A stretch of 64,000 bases of DNA, from NCBI RefSeq assembly GCF_001687325.1, contig NZ_LZRD01000001.1:248001-312000 (forward strand), in the 5' to 3' direction. The stretch comes from Streptomyces sp. PTY087I2. Its GTDB lineage: Bacteria > Actinomycetota > Actinomycetes > Streptomycetales > Streptomycetaceae. The notes below the pieces were generated by a model. The model saw nothing but the letters and a program-made list of their open reading frames with translations, was not told the origin of the DNA and did not search any database. Each line of letters begins with the position of its first letter. The first letter of the stretch is position 1. The position numbers were made by a program, and so were the translations under genes. Positions 51,818-60,360 of the stretch are shown piece by piece.

Positions 51818-53446
51818 TCACTTGGACATGCGCTTCGACGTCGTTCCGCCCAAGCAAGTGCGAAGCGAGTCGGCATTGGCTCGCATCATTTCCGTGTAAC
51901 TGGTGACGTGCTGGTCGAATGCATCTCCGTAGATCGGGCAGACCTCGACGCTCTTCTCTTTCGCAACTTGCACGAGGGTGCTGGAGCGACTACGGAGATT
52001 GGGTTCCAGGAATACGGCGGGGACGTGCAGGTTACTAATGGTCTCGCTCAGCTTTCGCCGCTCCGTCAGGCTCGGCTCAGTGGCCGGGTTCGGCGTCACG
52101 AATCCGGCGATGTCAATGCCGTACGCCTCGCCGAGGTAGCCGAAGGCGTCGTGGGTGGTCACGAGATAGCGACGAGATTCGGGGATCTCGGCGATGGTCT
52201 CCGCCATGTAGGCGTCGAGCTTCTCCAGTTCCCCGATGTACCGTTCCGCATTGCGCCTGTACGTGATGGCGTATTCGGGGTCGATGTCGATGAGCGTGTC
52301 GCGGATGATTTTCACATAGGCGATGGCATTGCGAACGTTCTGCCACAGATGAGGATCGATCTCTCCGTGAACGTGACGTCCGAGGACTGCTTGGGGAAGC
52401 TGATGGATGCTCGTGCCGGCTCGACCGAGCAGCCGGAACCGAGGGTCGCCGGGCACCTCTGTCCGCGCCTTGTTCGGTACTTCGATGACAGTCCGTGATG
52501 GGTCGTGGATCTCTTGGCGGGCGTCTCCGCCTCCCTCGGGGTCCGCGTAGAGGTAGAGGCTGCCCGGGCCCTTGCCCGTCGCTCGGTCCAAGTCGGTCGT
52601 GATGTCCGCGTGCCCGCCGTCAAGCACAGTGGCATCCGCCATTCCCGGCACGGTGTGCGGGTCGACGCCTACCGCGAAGGTGAAGGTGGCCTCCCCCAGC
52701 GGCACAGGCTTTGTCTGCGGAGTGGGGACCGCTTCGGCGGCCAGCTGAAGCCGGTAGACGCCAGGGCGGGTGAAGGCCCAACTCATATGGGTATGGGCGT
52801 CCGGTGGCAGCACCGCGGTGTCTTTTCGGTATCCGTCGCCGGCATCGAAGCCATCTGAGGAGTCGAAGTACACGCTGGGTTCGCCAAAGGTCTCGGTGAG
52901 ATACCCGATCAGATCGCCAGGCCCATCCAGGCCGGTGGCCTTCAGCCGTACCTCCGAGGAACGGTCGGCCCCCAGTTCGGCTCCGGTGCCCTTGACCCTG
53001 AGGCCGAGCCAGATGGTATCCAGGTTGACGTGCTCAACGAGAGGGATGATCTCGGCGGCGTACTTCACTGCTCGTTCGGCCAGCGAGATGTTCACGACGT
53101 CAGCGCGGAGATTGGCATCTAGCGCACGAATGAGGTTTTGCTCCTCCAGCATGAGGTAGTTGCTGAACGCGGCGTCGGCGTAGACGATGTCGCGTACGTC
53201 GCGCAAGGATGGCTCGTAACTGTGCGGGTCTCCGCCCTCTGGCACCAGAGCCTTGACATCCACTCGTTCGCCACCAACGTTGCGCGCAAGATCGGCAAGG
53301 ATTCCGGTCGTCGTGACGACGCGGACCTCCTCCTCCTCATCCTGCGGGCTTGACATTCCGCCGCATCCGCTGACCAGCATGGCCAGCACGGCCGCGGCGG
53401 CCGACAGCACCCGCGGCCGTCGCCCTGGACGGCTTCTACCGCTCAT
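51818..53446 (-). CDS. Zinc-binding lipoprotein, ZnuA interrupted by an anchored-repeat domain
   Basis: A 542-residue solute-binding lipoprotein. The lipobox LVSGC gives Cys28 after an N-terminal helix. The ZnuA-type N-lobe (VVTTTGILADLARNVGGERV, GGDPHSYEPS) is followed by about 190 residues that are not ZnuA but the anchored-repeat domain (HVNLDTIWLGLRVKG, DAHTHMSWAFTRPGVYRL). The C-lobe then resumes (HVHGEIDPHLWQNV, YLVTTHDAFGYLGEAYGI, FLEPNLRSRSS). His residues of both lobes are kept. GTG 53470 is an alternative start. First gene of the transporter operon. Confidence 0.85.
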   Translation of the reverse strand: MSGRSRPGRRPRVLSAAAAVLAMLVSGCGGMSSPQDEEEEVRVVTTTGILADLARNVGGERVDVKALVPEGGDPHSYEPSLRDVRDIVYADAAFSNYLMLEEQNLIRALDANLRADVVNISLAERAVKYAAEIIPLVEHVNLDTIWLGLRVKGTGAELGADRSSEVRLKATGLDGPGDLIGYLTETFGEPSVYFDSSDGFDAGDGYRKDTAVLPPDAHTHMSWAFTRPGVYRLQLAAEAVPTPQTKPVPLGEATFTFAVGVDPHTVPGMADATVLDGGHADITTDLDRATGKGPGSLYLYADPEGGGDARQEIHDPSRTVIEVPNKARTEVPGDPRFRLLGRAGTSIHQLPQAVLGRHVHGEIDPHLWQNVRNAIAYVKIIRDTLIDIDPEYAITYRRNAERYIGELEKLDAYMAETIAEIPESRRYLVTTHDAFGYLGEAYGIDIAGFVTPNPATEPSLTERRKLSETISNLHVPAVFLEPNLRSRSSTLVQVAKEKSVEVCPIYGDAFDQHVTSYTEMMRANADSLRTCLGGTTSKRMSK

Positions 53447-53507
53447 CGAAACTGTCAATCTCTCTGTCACTTTTCTGTCGGGCCAGGGGCATGGAGCACC
53501 ATGCCGG

Positions 53508-53540
53508 GTGGGGGAGGGGCCGAGCCGGCCCCTCCCCCAC
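53508..53540 (-). terminator. Terminator after the surface protein gene
   Basis: Perfect 15-bp inverted repeat (GTGGGGGAGGGGCCG / CGGCCCCTCCCCCAC) with a 3-base loop, between the end of the surface protein gene and the start of the transporter operon. A strong G/C stem without a T-run. Confidence 0.8.
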
Positions 53541-53573
53541 CTCGCGCGATGGAGACCTCGGAATCTGGAAGTA

Positions 53574-55607
53574 TCAGCTCCGCGTTGCCTGCTGCCTCCG
53601 CATCACGACAAACAGGACGACGCCGGCGACAAGCAGGACCACGCTGCCGACCACCAGCGGCATCGGAATGCCGCTGCCGGTGCTCGCGAGATTGCCTTGT
53701 GCGTCGTGCTGGTTGCTGGCGGCCAGCTTGTCCTGCGGGCTGAGTTCACAGTTCTTGCCCTCAGGCGTCTTGCCGACCAGAGCTGTCTGCGTCGTTGTGC
53801 CCTTCTGCGCGCCGCCCCGAGCTGGAGCATCACCAACCGCGAAGGTGTAGGTGGCGCTGTTGCTGGTGATGCTCTTGCCGTTGGCGGGGTTGGTGGCCTT
53901 GGCCTGAGCCGTGAGGGTGTACTGGCCCGCCTTGCTGAAGGTCCACTGCGCATGCGTGTGCGCCGGGGTCTTCTCCCGCAGCTTGCCGGGCAGTTCGTAA
54001 CCCCCACCCTCCAACAGCGAGGTCACACCGCCGAAGGTGTTCGTGGTGTACAGGTAGACCTTGCCCGGCCCATTCACGCTCTTGATGTCGATGGTGACAT
54101 CGGTGTAGCCGCTGCCTGCCGTGCCGTTGGTGTCCCAGCCGGGCCAGATCAGGTCCGGGTCCTGAGTCAGCGGCAGCAAGTAGCCCTTAGGGCTCCCCGG
54201 GTAGCCGGACGGGATGTCTGCGGTGAGGGCTTCCGGCTTGACGTGGAGGGTCACTCCCTCGGGCGCACGGGTGACGTGGCTGCCGGTGACGTCCTCCTTG
54301 AGGTTCAGCACGAGCTTCGCATCCTTGGCGCCTACGTTGAAGGCGTCGATGTGACCGTGGTCAAGGACGAGTGCCCCTGCCGAGTCCGGCTTCTTCGTTG
54401 CCTCACCCTGCTTCTCGACAGGGAGGCAGATCTGCTTGTCACCGCCGCTACCGCCAGAGGTGCTGCCAGCGGTCGCACCGCCGTTTGCCGCGCTTCCTGA
54501 GGAGCCGCCCGCCGTGGTCCCGGAGCTGGAGCCCCCGTCCGCGCCCGTCCCGCCGTCAGTGCCGGTACCGCCTGAGTCGCTGCCTCCGCCGTCTGTGCCC
54601 GAGCCACCGTCCGTGCCCGAGCCACCGTTTGCCCCAGACGTGCTGTCGCCGCCTCCTGAGGTGTCACCTCCGTGGTCGTCAATGTGCACGGTCACCGGCT
54701 CGGAGGATGCGATCACCTCATGGTGTTCGTCGTACAGCTCGGCCTTGATCTGCTCGCCATCCAACTCAGCTGTACCGACGTAGCTGTCTCCGCTTCCGCC
54801 GGCGGCCGCCTTCCATTGCGCGTCAGCGCTGTCCCGCGTGTACCAGTGGTAGTGATCCAGGTCGGTCTCGACGTTGGGAATCGCCGTCAATTCGACCTGG
54901 TCGCCGGTGTGATAGTGGTCGGCAAGCCCGTCGATCGACAAGCTGGTCGGCTTCGGATCCTCCACTTCACCGACCGAGATGGCGTACGTACCGGTGTTGC
55001 TCGTGATGCTCTTGCCGTTGGCGGGGTTGGTGGCCTTGGCCTGAGCCGTGAGGGTGTACTGGCCCGCCTTGCTGAAGGTCCACTGCGCATGCGTGTGCGC
55101 CGGGGTCTTCTCCCGCAGCTTGCCGGGCAGTTCGTAACCCCCACCCTCCAACAGCGAAGTTACCGTTCCGAAGCCCGACAGCGTGTACAGGTAGACCTTG
55201 CCCGGCCCGCTCACGTCCTGGATGTCGATCGTGACATCCGTGTAGCCGCTGCCTGCCGTGCCGTTGGTGTCCCAGCCCGGCCAGATTAGGTTCTGGTTCT
55301 GCGTGAGCGGCAGTACGTAACCGCTCGGGGAGCCGGGGTAGTTCTCCGGGATGTTGTCTATTCGGGCGTCCTCCTTGACGTGCATCAGCACGTCCTCGGC
55401 GGCATGCCTGACGTGTGAGCCGGTGACGTCCTCCTTGAGGTCGAGGATGAGTTCGCCCTCCTCGACGGAGACGTTGAAGGCGTCGATGTGACCGTGGTCG
55501 AGGAGAAGCGGGTCCGCTGCCTGGGAGGTTCCCCCCAGGGCCACGGACAGGGCGAGGAATGAGGCGGTTCCTAGCCGCCACCTGGAGCGTCTGCGCGCTT
55601 CGATCAT
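53574..55607 (-). CDS. Sortase-anchored surface protein with two anchored-repeat domains (TIGR03773-like)
   Basis: A 677-residue secreted protein. After a signal peptide (TASFLALSVALGGTSQAADP) come two near-identical repeat domains (about 32-215 and 415-600), each opening LDHGHIDAFNV and holding EDVTGSHV and PAHTHAQWTFSKAGQYTLT. Between them lie an Ig-like domain (SLSIDGLADHYHTGDQVEL) and a long Gly/Ser/Thr linker. The C-terminus has LASTG, a class E sortase-type sorting signal, then a membrane helix and basic tail. A Zur-box-like site lies upstream. It probably captures zinc or serves the transporter at the cell wall. Confidence 0.85.
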   Translation of the reverse strand: MIEARRRSRWRLGTASFLALSVALGGTSQAADPLLLDHGHIDAFNVSVEEGELILDLKEDVTGSHVRHAAEDVLMHVKEDARIDNIPENYPGSPSGYVLPLTQNQNLIWPGWDTNGTAGSGYTDVTIDIQDVSGPGKVYLYTLSGFGTVTSLLEGGGYELPGKLREKTPAHTHAQWTFSKAGQYTLTAQAKATNPANGKSITSNTGTYAISVGEVEDPKPTSLSIDGLADHYHTGDQVELTAIPNVETDLDHYHWYTRDSADAQWKAAAGGSGDSYVGTAELDGEQIKAELYDEHHEVIASSEPVTVHIDDHGGDTSGGGDSTSGANGGSGTDGGSGTDGGGSDSGGTGTDGGTGADGGSSSGTTAGGSSGSAANGGATAGSTSGGSGGDKQICLPVEKQGEATKKPDSAGALVLDHGHIDAFNVGAKDAKLVLNLKEDVTGSHVTRAPEGVTLHVKPEALTADIPSGYPGSPKGYLLPLTQDPDLIWPGWDTNGTAGSGYTDVTIDIKSVNGPGKVYLYTTNTFGGVTSLLEGGGYELPGKLREKTPAHTHAQWTFSKAGQYTLTAQAKATNPANGKSITSNSATYTFAVGDAPARGGAQKGTTTQTALVGKTPEGKNCELSPQDKLAASNQHDAQGNLASTGSGIPMPLVVGSVVLLVAGVVLFVVMRRQQATRS
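53866..54020 (+). repeat. 155-bp direct repeat, copy 1
   Basis: Appears identical to 55003-55157 by eye. It codes for the HTHAQWTFSKAGQYTLTAQA part of the second surface domain. The copies are 1137 bases (379 codons) apart, so in frame. Confidence 0.8.
55003..55157 (+). repeat. 155-bp direct repeat, copy 2
   Basis: The matching repeat in the first surface domain. Sequences on both sides differ in many synonymous positions, so this block has been homogenised recently. Confidence 0.8.
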
Positions 55608-55730
55608 TCCGGATCTCTCTTTCTGTCAACTTGCTTACGAGGGCCTATCGCCTGATTTGGGCGGCCCTGGAGGCCGACTGTCCGAATCACAGCGCGGTCG
55701 GCGCGAGGCTTCCGGAGCAGCAGGATATAA

Positions 55731-55747
55731 CGATAATCGTTTTCATC
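55731..55747. promoter_or_regulatory. Zur-box-like operator
   Basis: On the minus strand the site reads TGAAAACGATTATCG, 124-140 bases upstream of the surface protein start. It matches the other boxes in this window. Confidence 0.75.
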
Positions 55748-55867
55748 AAGGCTCTGGGGGTGTCGTCTCGGACACGATTCACCCCTGAAGTGCCGGGTCA
55801 TCGCACGGACGAGCCCGCACCTCACCCCGGTGCCCGTCACTTGCTGTCCGGCAGCCCTTGATCCTTC

Positions 55868-57067
55868 TTACCGCGAGCCAAGGAGGGGGTCCTCCCAACG
55901 GGCCCAGCCCTCCCGACCGAGCGCCAGCTCCTCATTTCGGAGCAGAGCATCGTCAAGCGCGCTGGCGATGCGCGAGCTGTCCATGCCTTCGCCCGTGAAC
56001 GTGATTTCGTTGCGGCGCTCGCCGTAGTAGTCATCCCAAAGCCAGCAGGCCATGGTTCGGCGTTGAGGCGTAGCCGACACCCAGGCATCGGACGCGGGAG
56101 CTTCCAACCACCGACCCGCCTCGACGATCTCCAAGTGGCCGCCCGCCGAGCGCCACGTGAGAAGCGCATCGGGCCTATTGGCGAGCCAGATGACTCCGCG
56201 ACTTCGCACAACGCCGGCCATCGCCTCCCCCAGCGCATCGATAAGTCGCTGCGGGTGAAACGGACGCCGCGCCCGCCACACGAAGCCGGAGTCGGAGTGT
56301 GGGTACGCCGAGAGGGCGTACGGAGCAGTCACCGGATCCAGCCGCTCAGCCCACTCAGCACGCGCTCGCGCCGCCTGGCGTGAACGCGAGAGGGCATGAC
56401 CGGCGGCCTTTCGCCCGACGCCGATTGCCTGGAGGGTGGTCATACCCGCCCGCGCGTTGAGGCGACGCAGGGCAAGTGCGGCGTCCCGGTCCGGACCTTC
56501 ACCGCCTGGTGAGACGTGTGCCAGAACAAGGACATCGGCCGCCTCCACCTGGCGTGCGGCAACTTCGGCCACAGTAAGAGGCTCACCGCAGGATCCCGCG
56601 CCCCAGACCTGGACCTGACGGTGCGTACAGGAAATTTCCTCCGTGAAAGCTGCGGGGTCCACACACATAAGGACCGGGGCGGCGTCAAAGTGGTCTTCCA
56701 GACTGGCGGCCCCGATTCTGGGCCGCCAGAGATCGAGAAGGAACGGCAGGAGGTCGATCTCCTCGGGCAGCGCCAAGACGACGTGAACCGCCTCGTTCGC
56801 ACGCCGGAGGGAGATGAGATCCTGCCGCAGGATGATCGCCGGGTCGCCGACCGCACCCGCGGAGGCCGGCACAGGCTTCCGCGCATCACCCGCGTTCACC
56901 AAGCGCTGGACTACTGGATAGCGCCCCGAATGCGCCTTCGTCACCGAAACGGAAAGGACGACCAGGTCGGCCTGGGGACACGGCAACCGAGCGATCAGGT
57001 CACCGCGGCTCTGCGGCGTATTGCCGATGACCACAGTCAACCTGCCCCTCGGCGAGCCCGTAGACAT
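55868..57067 (-). CDS. CobW-like protein without P-loop (copy 1)
   Basis: A 399-residue protein whose C-terminal 130 residues are a CobW C-terminal domain ([59 protein letters not shown]). The N-terminal part keeps the size and strand order of a COG0523 GTPase domain, but the P-loop is [17 protein letters not shown], without GxxGxGK[ST]. The region of the CxCC zinc motif reads [11 protein letters not shown] with no cysteine. It therefore should not bind GTP or metal in the standard way. ATG overlaps the stop of the Cys-rich gene, in one Zur-box operon. Confidence 0.8.
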   Translation of the reverse strand: MSTGSPRGRLTVVIGNTPQSRGDLIARLPCPQADLVVLSVSVTKAHSGRYPVVQRLVNAGDARKPVPASAGAVGDPAIILRQDLISLRRANEAVHVVLALPEEIDLLPFLLDLWRPRIGAASLEDHFDAAPVLMCVDPAAFTEEISCTHRQVQVWGAGSCGEPLTVAEVAARQVEAADVLVLAHVSPGGEGPDRDAALALRRLNARAGMTTLQAIGVGRKAAGHALSRSRQAARARAEWAERLDPVTAPYALSAYPHSDSGFVWRARRPFHPQRLIDALGEAMAGVVRSRGVIWLANRPDALLTWRSAGGHLEIVEAGRWLEAPASDAWVSATPQRRTMACWLWDDYYGERRNEITFTGEGMDSSRIASALDDALLRNEELALGREGWARWEDPLLGSR

Positions 57068-57453
57068 CAGGTGCCCGAGGCGCGCCAGGCGCGCGAAGCC
57101 CGAAGAAGAGACGGGAGGCTTCCCGCGTCGAGCGCACCTTCCATCAGCCACGCTCGAAGCATCTCGGCCTCGGCCGCGCTCGCCACCGGCCCCAGCGGCA
57201 GGGCCGCCGCGCTCGGGGCCCCACCTTCCGTGCAGGGCTGCACGATGAAATGCGCGCCTCGGCCTGCCGTGCAGTCGAGAACGCTCCCGAGGCACTGCGT
57301 CACCACCATGACGCCATGCGGGCACTCCCGAACAGCTTGACGCAGAGTGCTCATTACCCCCTGGGCAGCGCGGTCACCACAGGTCGCGCAGCTGATCAGG
57401 GTGTAGGGACGCAGGACGCCAGCACCAGCCTCGGCATGTCCAGTGTTGCGCAT
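57067..57453 (-). CDS. Small cysteine-rich thioredoxin/ferredoxin-fold-like protein (copy 1)
   Basis: A 128-residue protein: [20 protein letters not shown], then [21 protein letters not shown] and FIVQPC, a pattern resembling thioredoxin-like [2Fe-2S] ferredoxins. The last 45 residues are helical ([20 protein letters not shown]). The ATG at 57453 is used because AGGGGG lies 5 bases upstream (two further starts sit just before it). It could bind zinc or an Fe-S cluster; no direct evidence. It heads an operon with the CobW-like gene, its own Zur-box 12-30 bases upstream. Confidence 0.7.
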   Translation of the reverse strand: MRNTGHAEAGAGVLRPYTLISCATCGDRAAQGVMSTLRQAVRECPHGVMVVTQCLGSVLDCTAGRGAHFIVQPCTEGGAPSAAALPLGPVASAAEAEMLRAWLMEGALDAGSLPSLLRASRAWRASGT

Positions 57454-57464
57454 CATCACCCCCT

Positions 57465-57484
57465 AATGAAAATGGTTTCCATTT
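57465..57484. promoter_or_regulatory. Zur-box-like operator
   Basis: Core TGAAAATGGTTTCCA (57467-57481), very close to the start of the Cys-rich gene, so Zur binding would block transcription directly. Confidence 0.8.
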
Positions 57485-57760
57485 GTATATCACGCCCGAG
57501 CGGCCACCAGGAGGGCAACCGCCCTCGCGATCAACCGGCACCGAGAACCGGCGGGCGGCTACGAGCCCCACAAGAACCCACGCGACCGACTCGGCCGACA
57601 CGGGCCGAACAACAGGGAAGCCCACGACCCTCGGCGCACCCACCACCTGCCGCCACGGACGCGACTGCGCGAGCGATCGCACCGCACGCCGACAGGCCCC
57701 CTTCGGGCAGCCTCACCGCCGACCTTCCCGCGCGAAGCCCACCCGGGATGCCTATTTGGC
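57485..57760. other. Divergent spacer between two Zur-boxes
   Basis: About 276 GC-rich bases between the Cys-rich/CobW-like operon and rpmF, with no credible gene. It is bracketed by Zur-box-like sites at both ends. Confidence 0.5.
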
Positions 57761-57780
57761 AATGGAATCCATTTTCATAT
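57761..57780. promoter_or_regulatory. Zur-box-like operator before rpmF
   Basis: Core TGGAATCCATTTTCA (57763-57777), 34 bases upstream of the rpmF start, the reverse orientation of the other boxes. Confidence 0.8.
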
Positions 57781-57813
57781 ACGCTGGCTCAGTCATATCC
57801 CAAGGAGATGCGC

Positions 57814-57984
57814 ATGGCTGTCCCCAAACGCAAGATGTCCCGCAGCAACACCCGCCACAGGCGCGCACAGTGGAAGGCCAGCACGCCTCAACTCGTGCCG
57901 ATCACAGTGGACGGCTCCAGCTACTTGGTGCCTCAACGGCTGGCCAAGGCATACGAGCGCGGCTTGCTGCGTCCCGAGGGGTGA
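57814..57984 (+). CDS. rpmF: Ribosomal protein L32, zinc-free (C-minus) form
   Basis: A 56-residue L32 protein: [20 protein letters not shown], then [20 protein letters not shown]. The standard form carries four cysteines for a structural zinc; this copy has none, so the ribosome can use it when zinc is short and release zinc held by the normal protein. ATG 57814 follows AAGGAG. The Zur-box in front fits the known Zur regulation of such paralogues in actinobacteria. It overlaps or abuts the CobW gene downstream. Confidence 0.95.
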   Translation: MAVPKRKMSRSNTRHRRAQWKASTPQLVPITVDGSSYLVPQRLAKAYERGLLRPEG

Positions 57985-57992
57985 ACCGCCCC

Positions 57993-60116
57993 ATGGACGA
58001 CCGTCGCCTCCCCGTCACCGTGCTGTCCGGGTTCCTCGGCGCGGGCAAGACCACTCTCCTCAACCACGTCCTGAGCAACCGGCACGGTCTTCGAGTCGCC
58101 GTGATCGTCAACGACATGAGCGAGGTCAACATCGACGCCGCTCTGGTCCGTGGGGGCGAGGCAGCCCTTTCCCGCACGGAGGAACGGCTCGTCGAGATGA
58201 CCAACGGCTGCATCTGCTGCACGTTGCGCGACGACCTGCTTGAGGAAGTCGACAGGCTGGCCCGCGAGGGCCGCTTCGACTACTTGCTCATCGAGTCCAG
58301 TGGCATCTCCGAGCCCATGCCGGTGGCCGCCACGTTCTCTTTCCCTCGGGATGACGGGGCAACTCTCGGCGACCTTGCCCGGCTGGACACCATGGTCACG
58401 GTTGTCGATGCAGCCAACTTCCTCCCGGAACTGACTGGCGGGGACGGGCTCGCCGAGCGAGGGCTTGATCAATACGAGGACGACGAGCGAACCGTCAGCG
58501 ACCTCCTGATGGACCAGATCGAGTTCGCTGACGTGATCGTGCTCAACAAGCTCGATCTTGTTCCCGCACAGGAATCCGAGCGTCTCCAGGCGGCTCTTGT
58601 GCGTCTCAACCCCGTTGCCCGGATCGTCCCCGCCACTCAGGGCGCAATCGAGCCACGCGACATCCTCGGCACAGGGCTCTTCGATGTCGAGCGGGCCCAA
58701 GAAGCACCGGGCTGGGTCAGGGAACTCAACGGAGACCACATCCCGGAGACCGAGGAGTACGGCATCTCCTCGACCGTGTTCCGATCCGAGCGCCCCTTCC
58801 ACCCCGGTCGGCTCTGGAGTCTTGTGACTGAGCACTTGGACAGTGGCCGCTTCGGCCAGGTGCTCCGGTCGAAGGGATTCTTCTGGCTGGCCAGTCGGCC
58901 CCGCGTGACGGGACTGTGGTCTCAGGCGGGCGCCGTCGCCCGCTTCGAACCGTCAGGAGCCCGGGACACGGATACAACGCAAGGTCAAGAACTGGTCTTC
59001 ATCGGCACCGGACTGCGGGCCCAGGCGTTGCAGGATGCCTTGAGGGAGTGCCTTCTCACCGACGGCGAGACCGCCCCCCTCACCGACTCATTCCCCGCTT
59101 GGGAGACCTACGGCCTCGACGATGCGTGTGAGCACGAAACTCCCGACTCGGGTCGGGCGGTGGTCGCAGCCACGGCACCGCCCGATCCGGCAACACACCA
59201 GCCGCCCTGGCATCCACACCCGTGGACGCCGGGGCGGCTCCGGTCGTGGCTCCTCGCTGCGGGCACCTACAGAATGGAGACCGACATGTCCGACCGACAA
59301 GTTCGCTTGGGCACCATCCAGGAGACTCTGCTGATACCGCTCTACGGGCGCGCGGTGGAGAACCGAAAGGCCGATGCCGCCTTGCGCGACCCGAAGGCTG
59401 AGGAGATGGTCCATTCGATCGACTACGACTTCACCAAATTCCACGAACTCCCCAGTCTGGCCGGCTCGGTGCTGCGCACCGTGTTGTTCGACGCCTGGGT
59501 GCGTGCTTTCCTCTCCGAGAATCCCACTGGGACCGTCGTGGAACTCGGCACTGGACTCAACACCCGCTTCGAGCGCGCTGACAACGGAAGGGCTCGATGG
59601 TTCGATCTCGACCTACCCGATGTGATCGCGCTGCGCCGGAGGTTCTTCGAGGACACCCCCCGAAGGAGGATGATCGAGGGGTCCGTAACGGATACGGCCT
59701 GGACGGACATCGTCACCGCACAGGGAGACGGCGGCCCCCACCTCTTCTGCGCCGAGGCGGTCCTGCCCTACCTCGACGAGGCGGATGTGCAGCGGGTTGT
59801 GGCTCTGATCGCTGACCGTTTCCCCCACTCTCTTCTGGCGCTCGACACCGCCGGACCTGGCATGTACGACGCCCAGGACGAGCACGACGCACTGAGCAAA
59901 GTCGAAGCGCGCATGCGGTGGTCGTGCGGCGACCCGGCCCACGTCGCCGATTGGGTGTCAGGCGGACAACTGCTCGCCTCGCATACGCTCGCCAACCTTC
60001 CGCCAGCTCTGTTCGATCGCCTGCCGGCCGCATATCAGGAGACGTGCAGCAGCCTCGCGAAGATGCGACTCCCTCAGGTCGAGGACTATCGACTCAGCCT
60101 CGTCCAGCTCCCGTAG
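57993..60116 (+). CDS. CobW-type GTPase (zinc chaperone) fused to a SAM methyltransferase
   Basis: One open frame of 707 residues joins two proteins. Residues 1-380 are a full COG0523 GTPase: Walker [13 protein letters not shown] (12-23), the CxCC zinc motif [11 protein letters not shown] (Cys73, 75, 76), [11 protein letters not shown], and a CobW C-domain ([14 protein letters not shown]). After a 50-residue Pro/His-rich linker, residues 432-707 are an LCM-type class I methyltransferase ([34 protein letters not shown]). An internal ATG at 59286 with GGAG upstream could start the methyltransferase separately. Start is ATG 57993; GTG 57981 is an alternative. Confidence 0.85.
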   Translation: MDDRRLPVTVLSGFLGAGKTTLLNHVLSNRHGLRVAVIVNDMSEVNIDAALVRGGEAALSRTEERLVEMTNGCICCTLRDDLLEEVDRLAREGRFDYLLIESSGISEPMPVAATFSFPRDDGATLGDLARLDTMVTVVDAANFLPELTGGDGLAERGLDQYEDDERTVSDLLMDQIEFADVIVLNKLDLVPAQESERLQAALVRLNPVARIVPATQGAIEPRDILGTGLFDVERAQEAPGWVRELNGDHIPETEEYGISSTVFRSERPFHPGRLWSLVTEHLDSGRFGQVLRSKGFFWLASRPRVTGLWSQAGAVARFEPSGARDTDTTQGQELVFIGTGLRAQALQDALRECLLTDGETAPLTDSFPAWETYGLDDACEHETPDSGRAVVAATAPPDPATHQPPWHPHPWTPGRLRSWLLAAGTYRMETDMSDRQVRLGTIQETLLIPLYGRAVENRKADAALRDPKAEEMVHSIDYDFTKFHELPSLAGSVLRTVLFDAWVRAFLSENPTGTVVELGTGLNTRFERADNGRARWFDLDLPDVIALRRRFFEDTPRRRMIEGSVTDTAWTDIVTAQGDGGPHLFCAEAVLPYLDEADVQRVVALIADRFPHSLLALDTAGPGMYDAQDEHDALSKVEARMRWSCGDPAHVADWVSGGQLLASHTLANLPPALFDRLPAAYQETCSSLAKMRLPQVEDYRLSLVQLP

Positions 60117-60254
60117 GGCATAGAAGGCACTTCCACACGTCCTTCGAGATCTCCCCAACCTCCATCCTGCGCTCGGCAGCAAGGGCTCCTCGGTAACGAG
60201 CGGACGCACCGCTGGGAGATACGGCTGGCCCGGATGGGGACGCCACTGGGGTCT

Positions 60255-60290
60255 CGGTCGACGTCCTGGTACTCCACAGGACGTCGACCG
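60255..60290. terminator. Bidirectional terminator
   Basis: Perfect 14-bp inverted repeat CGGTCGACGTCCTG / CAGGACGTCGACCG around an 8-base loop, between the rightward fusion gene and the leftward second CobW-like gene. Confidence 0.75.
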
Positions 60291-60360
60291 CGCTCACCGT
60301 AATCTCACTGTCCCGTAGAACCGCTGGACAGGAAGAGCCCGGCTTGAATGGGGGCGTTTC

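Noticed and set aside
57483..57992. Extension of the CobW frame upstream to 57483
   Set aside because: The extension overlaps rpmF in another frame and the spacer; the CobW start at 57993 (or 57981) follows GAGGGG and begins at the conserved first strand.
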